A stretch of 64,000 nt of DNA, taken from the NCBI RefSeq assembly GCF_039543645.1, contig NZ_BAABKD010000001.1, positions 248,001 to 312,000 on the forward strand, read 5' to 3'. Source of the DNA: Paenalcaligenes hermetiae. Its GTDB lineage: Bacteria; Pseudomonadota; Gammaproteobacteria; Burkholderiales; Burkholderiaceae_B. The position numbers were made by a program, and so were the translations under genes. Below, piece after piece: positions 35,447 through 43,023 of this stretch. Positions within the stretch are counted from its first letter, which is position 1. Every line of letters starts with the position of its first letter. The notes under the pieces were generated by a model, which had not been told where the DNA came from, made no database searches, and saw nothing but the letters and a program-made list of their open reading frames with translations.

Positions 35447-35540
35447 GATGTGACGATGACCCTGCTTAAAAAACGGTTAATACATCAATTAATAAAGTTA
35501 TACACACTAGATTACAGTATTAAACCAAAAGCGTGAATAG

Positions 35541-36557
35541 CTAGGCTTTTTCTGCTCGTATTTTTTCACTCATACGTCGACGGAATAACAAGGCGCCTTT
35601 ATCCGAAGGCAAGCTCAAACGAGCGCCTTTGGCATCCATACCCTGCTGTACCGCTTCGAGCACCACCTTGTCTTCGTGAAACGCTGCGCGCACGTCTTCG
35701 TTAAAAATACGCGAGACCTCCTCGTCATTTGGACTAAAGTTACGTAGCTGGAACCAAAAATAACGCGTGTTCTTTTCATCAATAGGCGTCAAAAAGTTAT
35801 ACGAGTCCATCAAGAACACATCAGGATGAAAATCCCCCTCGTCACTACCGGTGCCGGCTGGCGTAAAAATAGCACGAATTACGGCATGGGCGGGGTAGCG
35901 CATTTCATACTGCTGTTTACGGTCACAGTTACCTTCAAATTTCACAAATTTTTTGTAAAACGGAGACACTTCAATATCACGCAACCAGCGCCAAACTGTT
36001 ACTCCGTTGTCGGCCTCGGTGACTTCCAGCGGTACTCCTACCAAATCATGGCTACCAAATGAGCTTTGGTGAACCCACGTTACGTGTGAAGGGTCAAGAA
36101 GGTTATCCGTAATATAGAGATAATTACAAGCTACCTCCATGGCATCGCCCCGATTAACACCCCAGTTGGGATCATCCCATTCTTTAATTTGGATAATATC
36201 GTCTGCATTGGCTTGTTGGGCATCACCCATCCACACCCAAATGACCCCATATTTTTCTACAGCCGGGTATTGGCGCACGACAGCGGTGGGGGGAATATCT
36301 GTTGCGGTGGGAGCGCCCACACAGGCTCCCGAGCAATCAAAACGTAAGCCGTGATAGCCACACTCAATGGTATCACCCTGTACGCGTCCCATGGATAACG
36401 GAAGACGACGGTGGGGACAGGAGTCTTCTAAGGCCACCACCGTGCCATCTTGTTTACGGAACAATACCAACGACTGATTCAACATTTTTACCGCAAAAGG
36501 ACGACGGCTCACATCGGTCGATAAGGCGGCAACATACCAAGCATTTTCTAAGAACAT
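35541..36557 (-). CDS. vanA: Rieske oxygenase, vanillate O-demethylase oxygenase-like
   Basis: A 338-residue terminal oxygenase. The Rieske cluster ligands are Cys47-x-His49 (CPHRRLPLS) and Cys66-x-x-His69 (CGYHGLRF). The mononuclear iron site is seen in DNLLDPSHVTWVHQSSFG (His158 and His163). Overall it resembles VanA, which demethylates vanillate to protocatechuate and formaldehyde. No VanB reductase gene is adjacent, so it would need a reductase from elsewhere. A LysR gene is divergent across 103 bases and is the likely regulator. Dicamba- and toluenesulfonate-type oxygenases are alternatives, so the substrate is a guess. Confidence 0.82.
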   Translation of the reverse strand: MFLENAWYVAALSTDVSRRPFAVKMLNQSLVLFRKQDGTVVALEDSCPHRRLPLSMGRVQGDTIECGYHGLRFDCSGACVGAPTATDIPPTAVVRQYPAVEKYGVIWVWMGDAQQANADDIIQIKEWDDPNWGVNRGDAMEVACNYLYITDNLLDPSHVTWVHQSSFGSHDLVGVPLEVTEADNGVTVWRWLRDIEVSPFYKKFVKFEGNCDRKQQYEMRYPAHAVIRAIFTPAGTGSDEGDFHPDVFLMDSYNFLTPIDEKNTRYFWFQLRNFSPNDEEVSRIFNEDVRAAFHEDKVVLEAVQQGMDAKGARLSLPSDKGALLFRRRMSEKIRAEKA

Positions 36558-36660
36558 AGTAATGGAAGCATAAATAAGAGTAGATAACCGGATGATAAAA
36601 CAATAATATCTAATAAATTTTGCTTTTTATTTTAGTTTTTCTAAACAATAGGTGGTGAGT
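36558..36660. promoter_or_regulatory. Divergent AT-rich promoter region between vanA-like gene and lysR
   Basis: 103 bases of very AT-rich sequence carry both divergent start regions. Several T-N11-A patterns, the loose LysR binding signature, can be found but chance hits are expected at this composition. The LysR start is preceded by AGGTGGTGAGT. Confidence 0.4.
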
Positions 36661-37644
36661 ATGCAGACGTTGCCCCCACTACGTGCGTTGCAAATTTTTG
36701 AAACGGTCGGCCATAGTGAAAGTATTCAAGACGCGGCACGCCGCTTAGGAATTAGCACCGGTGCGGTGAGCCAACAGCTCCAACTACTAGAAAAACACCT
36801 GAGTGCGGCGTTATTTTTTAAAGAGGGCCGACGTTTGCGCCTTACTGCCGCTGGGGTGGATTTTCATCAGCGTTGTACAGAAGCGTTTGAGCAGCTACGC
36901 GAAGCGCAAACACAACTATTGCTTGATGAACAAGAACGCAGCTTACACATTAGTGCGCTGCCTTCTTTTTTAAATGACTGGCTATTACCGCGACTCCACG
37001 CTTGGCAACAAGCCCAAGAGCCAGTGGTGCGTTTGCACTTGCATGGATCACATCACGAGCCTGATTACGCCAATGAGCGGGTGGATTTTCGGTTTACTTA
37101 TGCGCAAACTATCCCTCAGAACCTACATTATCTAACGCTTTTTACAGATCGGGTCGTGCCGGTGTGTCACCCTAGCCTGATCGCTAATCACCCCATCCAT
37201 CAGCTGACGGATTTGTGTCAACACCCTCTTATTGCGGTGGATTGGCAACCGCGTTTTAGCTCCCCACCCTCTTGGGAAAACTGGTTTGCTCACTATGCTC
37301 AAGCAGAACCAATTACCCCTCCTCCCCCTCGGCTTACGTTTAGCTTATCGCACCAAGCACTTGCTGCGACTCAGGCTGGGCATGGCATCATGTTGGCCCA
37401 ATACGCCTATGTGCAGCCTCTGTTGGCACAACAACAACTTTGCATGCCTGTGGGAGCGCGTTTTTTAGATTTAGAGTGGCCCTATGTCATGACCTGGCAA
37501 CCGGCGGTATTCAATAAGCCGCAAGCCCGTGCTTTTCATCGTTTTATTAGCTTGGCACTACGCGTTACATCACAGCCTGAGAGAGCTGCTGCTGACGCCA
37601 TACCGTCGGCGACACCCCATAACGACGCCGAAAAGCATGACTAA
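36661..37644 (+). CDS. LysR family transcriptional regulator (GcvA-like)
   Basis: A 327-residue regulator. The N-terminal helix-turn-helix covers about residues 18-45 (SIQDAARRLGISTGAVSQQLQ), with LPPLRALQIFE before it as in the GcvA/AmpR branch. The effector domain follows. The ATG at 36661 was preferred to two upstream GTG codons because of the ribosome binding site. The last about 27 residues (after YRRFI-like RAFHRFISLALRV) extend beyond the usual end and overlap the convergent araC gene by 80 bases. Probably controls the divergent oxygenase. Confidence 0.9.
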   Translation: MQTLPPLRALQIFETVGHSESIQDAARRLGISTGAVSQQLQLLEKHLSAALFFKEGRRLRLTAAGVDFHQRCTEAFEQLREAQTQLLLDEQERSLHISALPSFLNDWLLPRLHAWQQAQEPVVRLHLHGSHHEPDYANERVDFRFTYAQTIPQNLHYLTLFTDRVVPVCHPSLIANHPIHQLTDLCQHPLIAVDWQPRFSSPPSWENWFAHYAQAEPITPPPPRLTFSLSHQALAATQAGHGIMLAQYAYVQPLLAQQQLCMPVGARFLDLEWPYVMTWQPAVFNKPQARAFHRFISLALRVTSQPERAAADAIPSATPHNDAEKHD

Positions 37645-38518
37645 AGGCGGTGGCATCTTTAAACCCATGCTGGTAGGCAAGCTCCGCAATCGGCCGCTGA
37701 TAGCTTGGATCAGCCAACCGCTCACAACTGCTTATTAAACGCTGACGCTGTATATAGTCTGCTGGAGCTAAATCCTGTAGAGCAAATAAGTTATACAAAT
37801 AACGCCGCGAGCATCTAAAAACCTGACACAGCTTATCTACGTTTAAATCGGAACGATGCAGGTTCTGTTGAATATAGTGCTGAATTTTTACAAGTTGAAT
37901 TTCACGCACAGTTTGCGGCTTAGGAGTATCCGCAAGAAACGGTTCACTTAGCTGCGCCCCCATGAGCTGAATCAAAGCGTGCGCAACGCTGTCAGCGGTA
38001 GTGTCAGAAAAGGTTTGTGGTTGACGAATAATGCTTTTTAGCATTTGCCGCACCAAGTGCCCACACCCTGACTGTGTATCAAAACTACGTGCTAAAGCCA
38101 CCGATAAGTAAGGCTGCCACATGCTGAGTAGATCAGGTTCGATCATAAGCACCAAAAACTGTGCATCATCGCCCACATGCACAGTATAGGGCTGCGTCGT
38201 GTCATACATGGCCCAATGCCCAGGTGTCAGGGTCACACGACGGTTATTTTGAATAATCTCGCTTGTGCCTTGTAGCTGTAAAGATGCTTTATAGATGGCC
38301 TGTTCAGACCGTTTTGCTAAGGCCGGCGTCCGCACAACGGTGGTTGCGCTAATGTGTAATTCAGTAATAGAAAGTGGGCCAACAGCACAATGCCCTGCTT
38401 GTGGCACAAACCCTCCCCGCCCCCGCACTTGAACTTCAAGGGGCACAAAGGTTTGGTCAATAAACGTGCGCCAATCGTCTAGTGAGTGAAATTGTACGGG
38501 TGATGTGTGTAATAACAT
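37565..38518 (-). CDS. AraC family regulator, FeaR-like
   Basis: A 317-residue activator with an N-terminal AraC-binding-like domain (about residues 20-190) and a C-terminal double helix-turn-helix: LNVDKLCQVFRCSRRYLYNLF and PIAELAYQHGFKDATAFSHAF, closed by RRRYGVSPTVWR. The arrangement resembles FeaR, which activates genes for oxidation of 2-phenylethylamine and tyramine. It is the last gene of the aralkylamine cluster on the same strand and is its likely regulator. It shares 80 bases with the convergent LysR gene, and here the conserved end of AraC is the functionally constrained frame. Confidence 0.88.
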   Translation of the reverse strand: MLLHTSPVQFHSLDDWRTFIDQTFVPLEVQVRGRGGFVPQAGHCAVGPLSITELHISATTVVRTPALAKRSEQAIYKASLQLQGTSEIIQNNRRVTLTPGHWAMYDTTQPYTVHVGDDAQFLVLMIEPDLLSMWQPYLSVALARSFDTQSGCGHLVRQMLKSIIRQPQTFSDTTADSVAHALIQLMGAQLSEPFLADTPKPQTVREIQLVKIQHYIQQNLHRSDLNVDKLCQVFRCSRRYLYNLFALQDLAPADYIQRQRLISSCERLADPSYQRPIAELAYQHGFKDATAFSHAFRRRYGVSPTVWRQQQLSQAVM

Positions 38519-38622
38519 GGCTACCTCGTCACTTCAACATTGCAGCCTTTTATAATTTTCTCTGTTATTTATACTGCTTTTAACCCCAAATCGCCTACGC
38601 AGATAAACCCTTAGCACGCCTA

Positions 38623-39138
38623 TTAGCGCCCAGCTCGACCATAAAGGTAATTCGCTGGCTGCCACCCTTTTTCCTGCATTATCTGTTCTAGTCGAGCGCG
38701 TTCTGCGGCCACATCTGCTAAACGATGGCCCCGTGATGCCCCGACCTCTGCCGCAGTAAATGGCCTGTAATGGCCACTTTGGTATTCTTCAGGGCTGTAA
38801 TTCGCCACAATCCAATTCAGCACCAATGCCAACTCATCATTATTGATCTGTGACTGGGCAGCACCGGGCACACGAATCATATAAGAGCGCCCCTCAGGAA
38901 GACGTGTAAATAAACCAATCGAGTCCACAAAGCTGGGGATTCCTCGGTTTTCTGCACCTTTCCCATCAAAACGATGACAGCCTGCGCACTGCAACATATA
39001 GTCTTTATAGGCCCCCTCATTACCTAAAAAATACGCCAGTTGCTCTGCGTTAGTCGCTGGAATAGGGCGCTTTGCCTGTGTAGCCGGACTCAATATGAAC
39101 AGCGCTCCCACCAAAGCTGTAAACAAATACGCTTTCAT
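38623..39138 (-). CDS. Periplasmic monohaem cytochrome c
   Basis: A 171-residue exported cytochrome with one haem motif CAGCH at 51-55 and a Sec signal (residues 1-22, cleavage around TQA-K). Met87 in RSYMIRVPG is a candidate sixth ligand. The C-terminal third is charged, with RLADVAAERARLEQIMQ suggesting a helix. It lies directly behind aauA. I recall that the Alcaligenes faecalis aau cluster also has a small monohaem cytochrome gene after aauA. The likely role is electron acceptor of the amine dehydrogenase. The start has AGAGGAGACAAAA. Confidence 0.88.
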   Translation of the reverse strand: MKAYLFTALVGALFILSPATQAKRPIPATNAEQLAYFLGNEGAYKDYMLQCAGCHRFDGKGAENRGIPSFVDSIGLFTRLPEGRSYMIRVPGAAQSQINNDELALVLNWIVANYSPEEYQSGHYRPFTAAEVGASRGHRLADVAAERARLEQIMQEKGWQPANYLYGRAGR

Positions 39139-39155
39139 TTTTGTCTCCTCTTAAG

Positions 39156-39181
39156 AGGGCAAGCACAAAAAGGCTTGCCCT
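39156..39181 (-). terminator. Intercistronic hairpin between aauA and cytochrome c gene
   Basis: AGGGCAAGC (39156-39164) and GCTTGCCCT (39173-39181) form a nine-base perfect stem with an eight-base loop, between the aauA stop and the cytochrome ribosome binding site. No U tract follows on the minus strand, so it is more likely an mRNA-protecting or attenuating element than a full stop. Confidence 0.5.
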
Positions 39182-39187
39182 TTGGTA

Positions 39188-39712
39188 TTAGTTTTTCGCT
39201 AGACCAATTAATACGGAGGTAGTGCAGTGGAAGGTGCTGTTTTCATTTGCCATGCACCAGTTCACATCATTATGTAAGAAAAACTCATAGCCGGGACGCT
39301 CACGAGTTTGCGTGTTACATGCACAGCGGTTACACGCGGTTTTACCGCAACAATCGTGATAGCTGACTAGGTAGTCCTTACCATCATGCGGGTTATGGCA
39401 CGTGCCCACCCAAGAAATCGGTGATGGCGTTGTTCCAGGAGGACAAGTATTTGCGGTCCCTCCACAACATGAACATAAGAAGCCATCCACCGCACAATGA
39501 CGCCAGTAGTCGCAAGAGTTCATCTCTTCGTCACTGACTTCAGAAATATCCAGCCCGGGTGATCGATTCGCCGCGCGCGCTACAGGTAGCACAGGCAACA
39601 CACCCGCAGTAGCCACCAGTGACTTACCTAATGTCGCCAATACACTACGACGCGATGAGCGGTGCGCTAAGCGCCGCGAAATCTGCTCGCCTAAATTATC
39701 CAACCAATGCAT
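39188..39712 (-). CDS. aauA: Aralkylamine dehydrogenase light (TTQ) subunit
   Basis: The catalytic small subunit of a quinoprotein that oxidises aromatic amines such as tyramine or phenylethylamine in the periplasm. The two tryptophans that form tryptophan tryptophylquinone are Trp101 (PISWVGTC) and Trp152 (NDVNWCMA). Their spacing of 51 equals that of Trp109/Trp160 in the Alcaligenes enzyme and Trp57/Trp108 in methylamine dehydrogenase. Asp120 in SYHDCCGK matches the catalytic base. The many cysteines (CSCCGG, DCCGKTACNRCAC) form the dense disulfide network. A long Tat-type leader with RRSVLATLGK precedes ANRSPG near residue 49. The C-terminal CTTSVLIGLAKN strongly resembles the Alcaligenes protein. 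Starts inside mauD (17-base overlap). Confidence 0.96.
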   Translation of the reverse strand: MHWLDNLGEQISRRLAHRSSRRSVLATLGKSLVATAGVLPVLPVARAANRSPGLDISEVSDEEMNSCDYWRHCAVDGFLCSCCGGTANTCPPGTTPSPISWVGTCHNPHDGKDYLVSYHDCCGKTACNRCACNTQTRERPGYEFFLHNDVNWCMANENSTFHCTTSVLIGLAKN

Positions 39713-40349
39713 TGTTTTTCTCCTTACGTGAAAGATTTAACTCATTGAGCTCCGCTGGATTGGTTTCAGCATGACGCAAGTAGTCCTGCATCGATGCTAC
39801 CCCCAGTTCCTTTGCTGTAAACAGGCTCTCTAGCTGCTCACGTGAGTTAATAAGCCCCTTAGCGCGAATCACCCCGTTTTCATCCATGAGTACGGCATAG
39901 GGCAATTTACTAATATGAAAGCTCATGCCTAAACTCGTTGATAGAATGTAAGGGAAAGGGTCGAGGTTGGCCTGCTTATAAAATGCCAAATGCTCTGGCA
40001 TTTCACCATCGCTCGCTAACACCACACGCAACCAGGATTTTTCCGTGCTCGCAATGGAGCGCAAAATGGGCATCAGTTTTTTACACACTGGGCAGGTTGG
40101 GGATAAAAAGAACAGTAACTGGCTATGCGTTGAGGGCATACCAATGGTTTGTGGGCGTCCCAATAGGTCATTTAATTCAAAGGTAGGAGCCGCATCGCCC
40201 ACTTCTGGCCCTTTGTCCATCGTCAGGGCTCCCATCGGCGCTACACGCTCATAAAGCACACCTATTTGACGCGATAGCGCCAACACCACAATCACCAAAG
40301 CCACAATGACTGCCCACAACAACACATTTGAAATAACAAGCGCTCCCAT
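39696..40349 (-). CDS. mauD: MauD-like thiol oxidoreductase
   Basis: A 217-residue membrane-anchored thioredoxin-fold protein: one N-terminal helix (about residues 5-26), then a periplasmic domain with the active site CPVC at residues 86-89 (FFLSPTCPVCKKLMP). MauD and AauD are needed for correct folding of the disulfide-rich TTQ subunit. The gene starts directly after the mauE stop and overlaps aauA by 17 bases, so production is coupled to the client protein. Its C-terminal part is slightly longer than typical, ending with a charged tail. Confidence 0.94.
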   Translation of the reverse strand: MGALVISNVLLWAVIVALVIVVLALSRQIGVLYERVAPMGALTMDKGPEVGDAAPTFELNDLLGRPQTIGMPSTHSQLLFFLSPTCPVCKKLMPILRSIASTEKSWLRVVLASDGEMPEHLAFYKQANLDPFPYILSTSLGMSFHISKLPYAVLMDENGVIRAKGLINSREQLESLFTAKELGVASMQDYLRHAETNPAELNELNLSRKEKNNALVG

Positions 40350-40895
40350 TTAAATCTCCTTGAGTTTTTGTAACTTGATATGGGATTCAATTAACTGATT
40401 GGCGGCAAAATACAACCCTAGTAAAGCGAGGGCGGCCCCAAAAAATGTAAGTCCATCGACCCAGCCCAAAGACCGCTCAATAAAAGCAGTGCGAGGCAAA
40501 AACAGCACGCTTAATGCCGATAACAGCACCGCATTGCGTCCCACCAACCACCAAGATAAACCCGCGGACTGCTGTTTTAAATTGCCACACCCACACGCCA
40601 CATCGGTATGACCGCGTCCTAGATTCACCACAACGCCAGCCGTAGCCACCCCCAGCACCCCTAGTGCAAGCCACGCCCCTTCAGTACGCCAATGAGGGAG
40701 CAGTAATAACAGGGCTGCAGCCAGCTCCGCCGCAACAAATGCCCCCGCAAATACTTTGCTTATACTGGCCGGAATCAAGCGATATGCCAGCACAGCCCCC
40801 TCAAATACGCTAAAGTGCCGCAGCTTATCCAAAGCACCGGTCAGCAGAATCACAGCCAGTGCTGCAGCAACCAAATACAGTATCAACGGGTCCAT
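40350..40895 (-). CDS. mauE: MauE-like membrane protein
   Basis: A 181-residue membrane protein with about four or five helices. It contains AVLAYRLIPASI, a cysteine pair in DVACGCGNLK and the family pattern FFGAALALLGLYFAANQL. MauE proteins are DsbD/DoxX-like and probably supply reducing power to MauD for disulfide isomerisation. It lies two bases after aauB and directly before mauD, the order known from aau and mau clusters. Confidence 0.92.
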   Translation of the reverse strand: MDPLILYLVAAALAVILLTGALDKLRHFSVFEGAVLAYRLIPASISKVFAGAFVAAELAAALLLLLPHWRTEGAWLALGVLGVATAGVVVNLGRGHTDVACGCGNLKQQSAGLSWWLVGRNAVLLSALSVLFLPRTAFIERSLGWVDGLTFFGAALALLGLYFAANQLIESHIKLQKLKEI

Positions 40896-40897
40896 GG

Positions 40898-42079
40898 CTA
40901 GCTCCCTTTGACTGCTGGATGTGGCTCAGCTTGCAAAGCGGCCTCTCCCGCATTTTCAATAGTGCGGATCAACTTAGGCTCAGCTGCACTGATGTCAAAA
41001 ATATGAACATTGCCCCCATCAATCCCAAGCAAGCGATTACCTGGCTCATCCACAGATAACGATAAAATATCCAAGCCTGGCACACGGGCAATACGCTCTT
41101 TTTTCACTAAATCAAACACCCAGATTTCAGCAGCTGGGTTTTTATGGGTTCCCTCAGCTCCATCGGGATGCATGAGCACATATAAGCGTTTATTTTTATC
41201 GTGAGTCGCTAATAGGTTATAACCTCCTGGTGTCCAACCTTTCGCTCTATCCTCGTCATTAACTAAGGACCAGGATGACTCTAACTTGACCTGCTCCCCA
41301 TTAAAGTCGGCAGTGTATAGGTTTCCATAAAAGGACACAAAATGCGCTTTGTTATCCACAAAACCGGGAGTAATAAAAATAGGGTCGTCTTTAACGGAAA
41401 AGAAGGTATCACTACGATGCTGCGACGAGATTTGTCCGTTCTCATCTAAATCAATGGTCAATAAGGTGCCGTCTCCGCAAATCGTCGTAAAGCTCCGATC
41501 ACGATTAGGTAGCGGATTCACACTCCAACAACCAGCCGTAGCCGTCAATTCTGCTACATGCTCGCCCTTTTCTACATCGACCACCGCTACCGATACAGCA
41601 GGGGTCGCGTTTTGTAAAATAATGAATTTTCCATCCGTGGATTGACGGAACATGCCTCGATAGTTCAAGCCTTGTACACGATTATTCGGTAGGATGATTT
41701 CCTTTTCGAACTCAAGTGATAGCGCATCCCAAATCTCCACGACATCCGTACGCTTACCCCGAGTGACTCGCTCGTGATATGTAGTCATGGTATAGATTTT
41801 TTTACCATCATTTGATACCTGCATGTGGCCATTAAAGCTCGTAGGAATCATGCCCAAAAACTTACCGTTGGCCCCATCAAAAATATGAACACGGCTTTCT
41901 GTTAGATGATGAAAAACCGTATCCATCACATAGATCCGGTCTTGCGCCTCTGGGGATAGTTTATGCCCACCCGTTAACCGCTCCATCGGTTGGTACTGCT
42001 GTGCCATCGCTCCTAAAGCGAATAGACCTCCAGCGACGGCTAACGCTGTCTGCACCCCACGCTTTTTCCATAATTGCAT
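40898..42079 (-). CDS. aauB: Aralkylamine dehydrogenase heavy subunit
   Basis: The large subunit, a 393-residue seven-bladed beta-propeller that carries two TTQ light subunits in an alpha2beta2 enzyme. The Sec signal ends near GAMAQQYQ (residue 26). The propeller begins RIYVMDTVFHHLTESRVHIF, and blade motifs such as VEIWDALSLEFEKEI, WVFDLVKKERIARV and LLGIDGGNVHIFD recur. LTATAGCWSVNPLPNRDRSF is typical of the family, including its paired cysteine with TTICGDGTL. It is placed first of aauB-mauE-mauD-aauA. The ribosome binding site is AAGGAGATAAC. Confidence 0.95.
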   Translation of the reverse strand: MQLWKKRGVQTALAVAGGLFALGAMAQQYQPMERLTGGHKLSPEAQDRIYVMDTVFHHLTESRVHIFDGANGKFLGMIPTSFNGHMQVSNDGKKIYTMTTYHERVTRGKRTDVVEIWDALSLEFEKEIILPNNRVQGLNYRGMFRQSTDGKFIILQNATPAVSVAVVDVEKGEHVAELTATAGCWSVNPLPNRDRSFTTICGDGTLLTIDLDENGQISSQHRSDTFFSVKDDPIFITPGFVDNKAHFVSFYGNLYTADFNGEQVKLESSWSLVNDEDRAKGWTPGGYNLLATHDKNKRLYVLMHPDGAEGTHKNPAAEIWVFDLVKKERIARVPGLDILSLSVDEPGNRLLGIDGGNVHIFDISAAEPKLIRTIENAGEAALQAEPHPAVKGS

Positions 42080-42111
42080 TGTTATCTCCTTTGTTGGCTT
42101 GGTATTACGCT

Positions 42112-42969
42112 TTAAAATAGAAAGGCATAGCGCAACTGCACTCCGTTAAATTTTGGTCCATTTCTTACTTTGATATCGTGTGCATATTGCAGCTGCAACT
42201 GATGTTGATCATTAAGTTGGTGCGTTAATTCTGCCGCAATCTGATGATCGTTAGCTGACCCAGCTACCTTTTGTCCATGGATCTTTTCTTTGCCCCCTGT
42301 TTCATAACGATAGCGTAACCCTACGTAAGTAGAGGGACTCAAATCGGTAGAGGCAAACGCCATAAGTCGCATCGCCGGATTTTTTTTCAGCGTTTGACCG
42401 TAATAATTCGTGTTTTTCCCAAAAACCTCGAACTCAGCCATCCCCTCGATATAACTACTTTTGCCTATCCCTTTTACAAAAGCAAAATCCTGGATTAGGC
42501 TCCACCTATTCTCTCCTGGCGATACATCCGCTTGAGATCCACGATAGCGCCCAGTCGGTAGCACTAAAAACGGCTCCCAAGCAACATAAGTTCGCGTTTC
42601 ATCATTGTTATGAAGCCACACCGCAGCGCCGATATTCACATCTCCGACTCCGCTAAGACGATCTTTAGGAAAACCATTCCCCTTTAGCGTGGCTCGACTA
42701 ACCGGAACGATGACCTCATATTGCACCGTTTTACCCGCGAGTTCGCGATAATGCATTTGGCGATAAATACCATACTGCACATCGAGTTTAGGGGCGCCTT
42801 GAACTCGACGGCCATCTTCATACATACGATTTGCTTTTTGGTAGCCAAGATAGCCAGCAATAATGTTGGTGCCTGCGGGCGCAGGGATCCAATCTCTAGC
42901 ACTGGGGTCTGCCCAACTCGCTGAGCTAGCTAACAACAACCCCACGCATGTCCACCCTTTCCATGACAT
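42112..42969 (-). CDS. Outer-membrane channel, phenol MetA-type family
   Basis: A 285-residue protein with a Sec signal (cleavage after SASWA-DP near residue 20) and an otherwise beta-strand-rich sequence of alternating hydrophobic residues ending in aromatic F (LRYAFLF), the mark of an outer-membrane barrel. It resembles the family annotated as MetA-pathway phenol degradation or SphA-like transporter (PF13557), with NIIAGYLGYQKANRMYEDG and GVGDVNIGAAVWLHN. Located between the aldehyde dehydrogenase and aauB, it probably lets aromatic amines cross the outer membrane. Function inferred. Confidence 0.82.
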   Translation of the reverse strand: MSWKGWTCVGLLLASSASWADPSARDWIPAPAGTNIIAGYLGYQKANRMYEDGRRVQGAPKLDVQYGIYRQMHYRELAGKTVQYEVIVPVSRATLKGNGFPKDRLSGVGDVNIGAAVWLHNNDETRTYVAWEPFLVLPTGRYRGSQADVSPGENRWSLIQDFAFVKGIGKSSYIEGMAEFEVFGKNTNYYGQTLKKNPAMRLMAFASTDLSPSTYVGLRYRYETGGKEKIHGQKVAGSANDHQIAAELTHQLNDQHQLQLQYAHDIKVRNGPKFNGVQLRYAFLF

Positions 42970-43004
42970 GGCTGTCTCCTTACTTTATTTTTTCTATTTT
43001 TGAT

Positions 43005-43020
43005 GGGGGCAATAGCCCCC
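43005..43020. terminator. Hairpin between aldehyde dehydrogenase and channel genes
   Basis: GGGGGC (43005-43010), a four-base loop and GCCCCC (43015-43020). A run of T follows on the plus strand, facing transcription that would enter from the antisense side. On the minus strand no U tract follows, so the operon is probably only attenuated here. Confidence 0.5.
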
Positions 43021-43023
43021 TTT

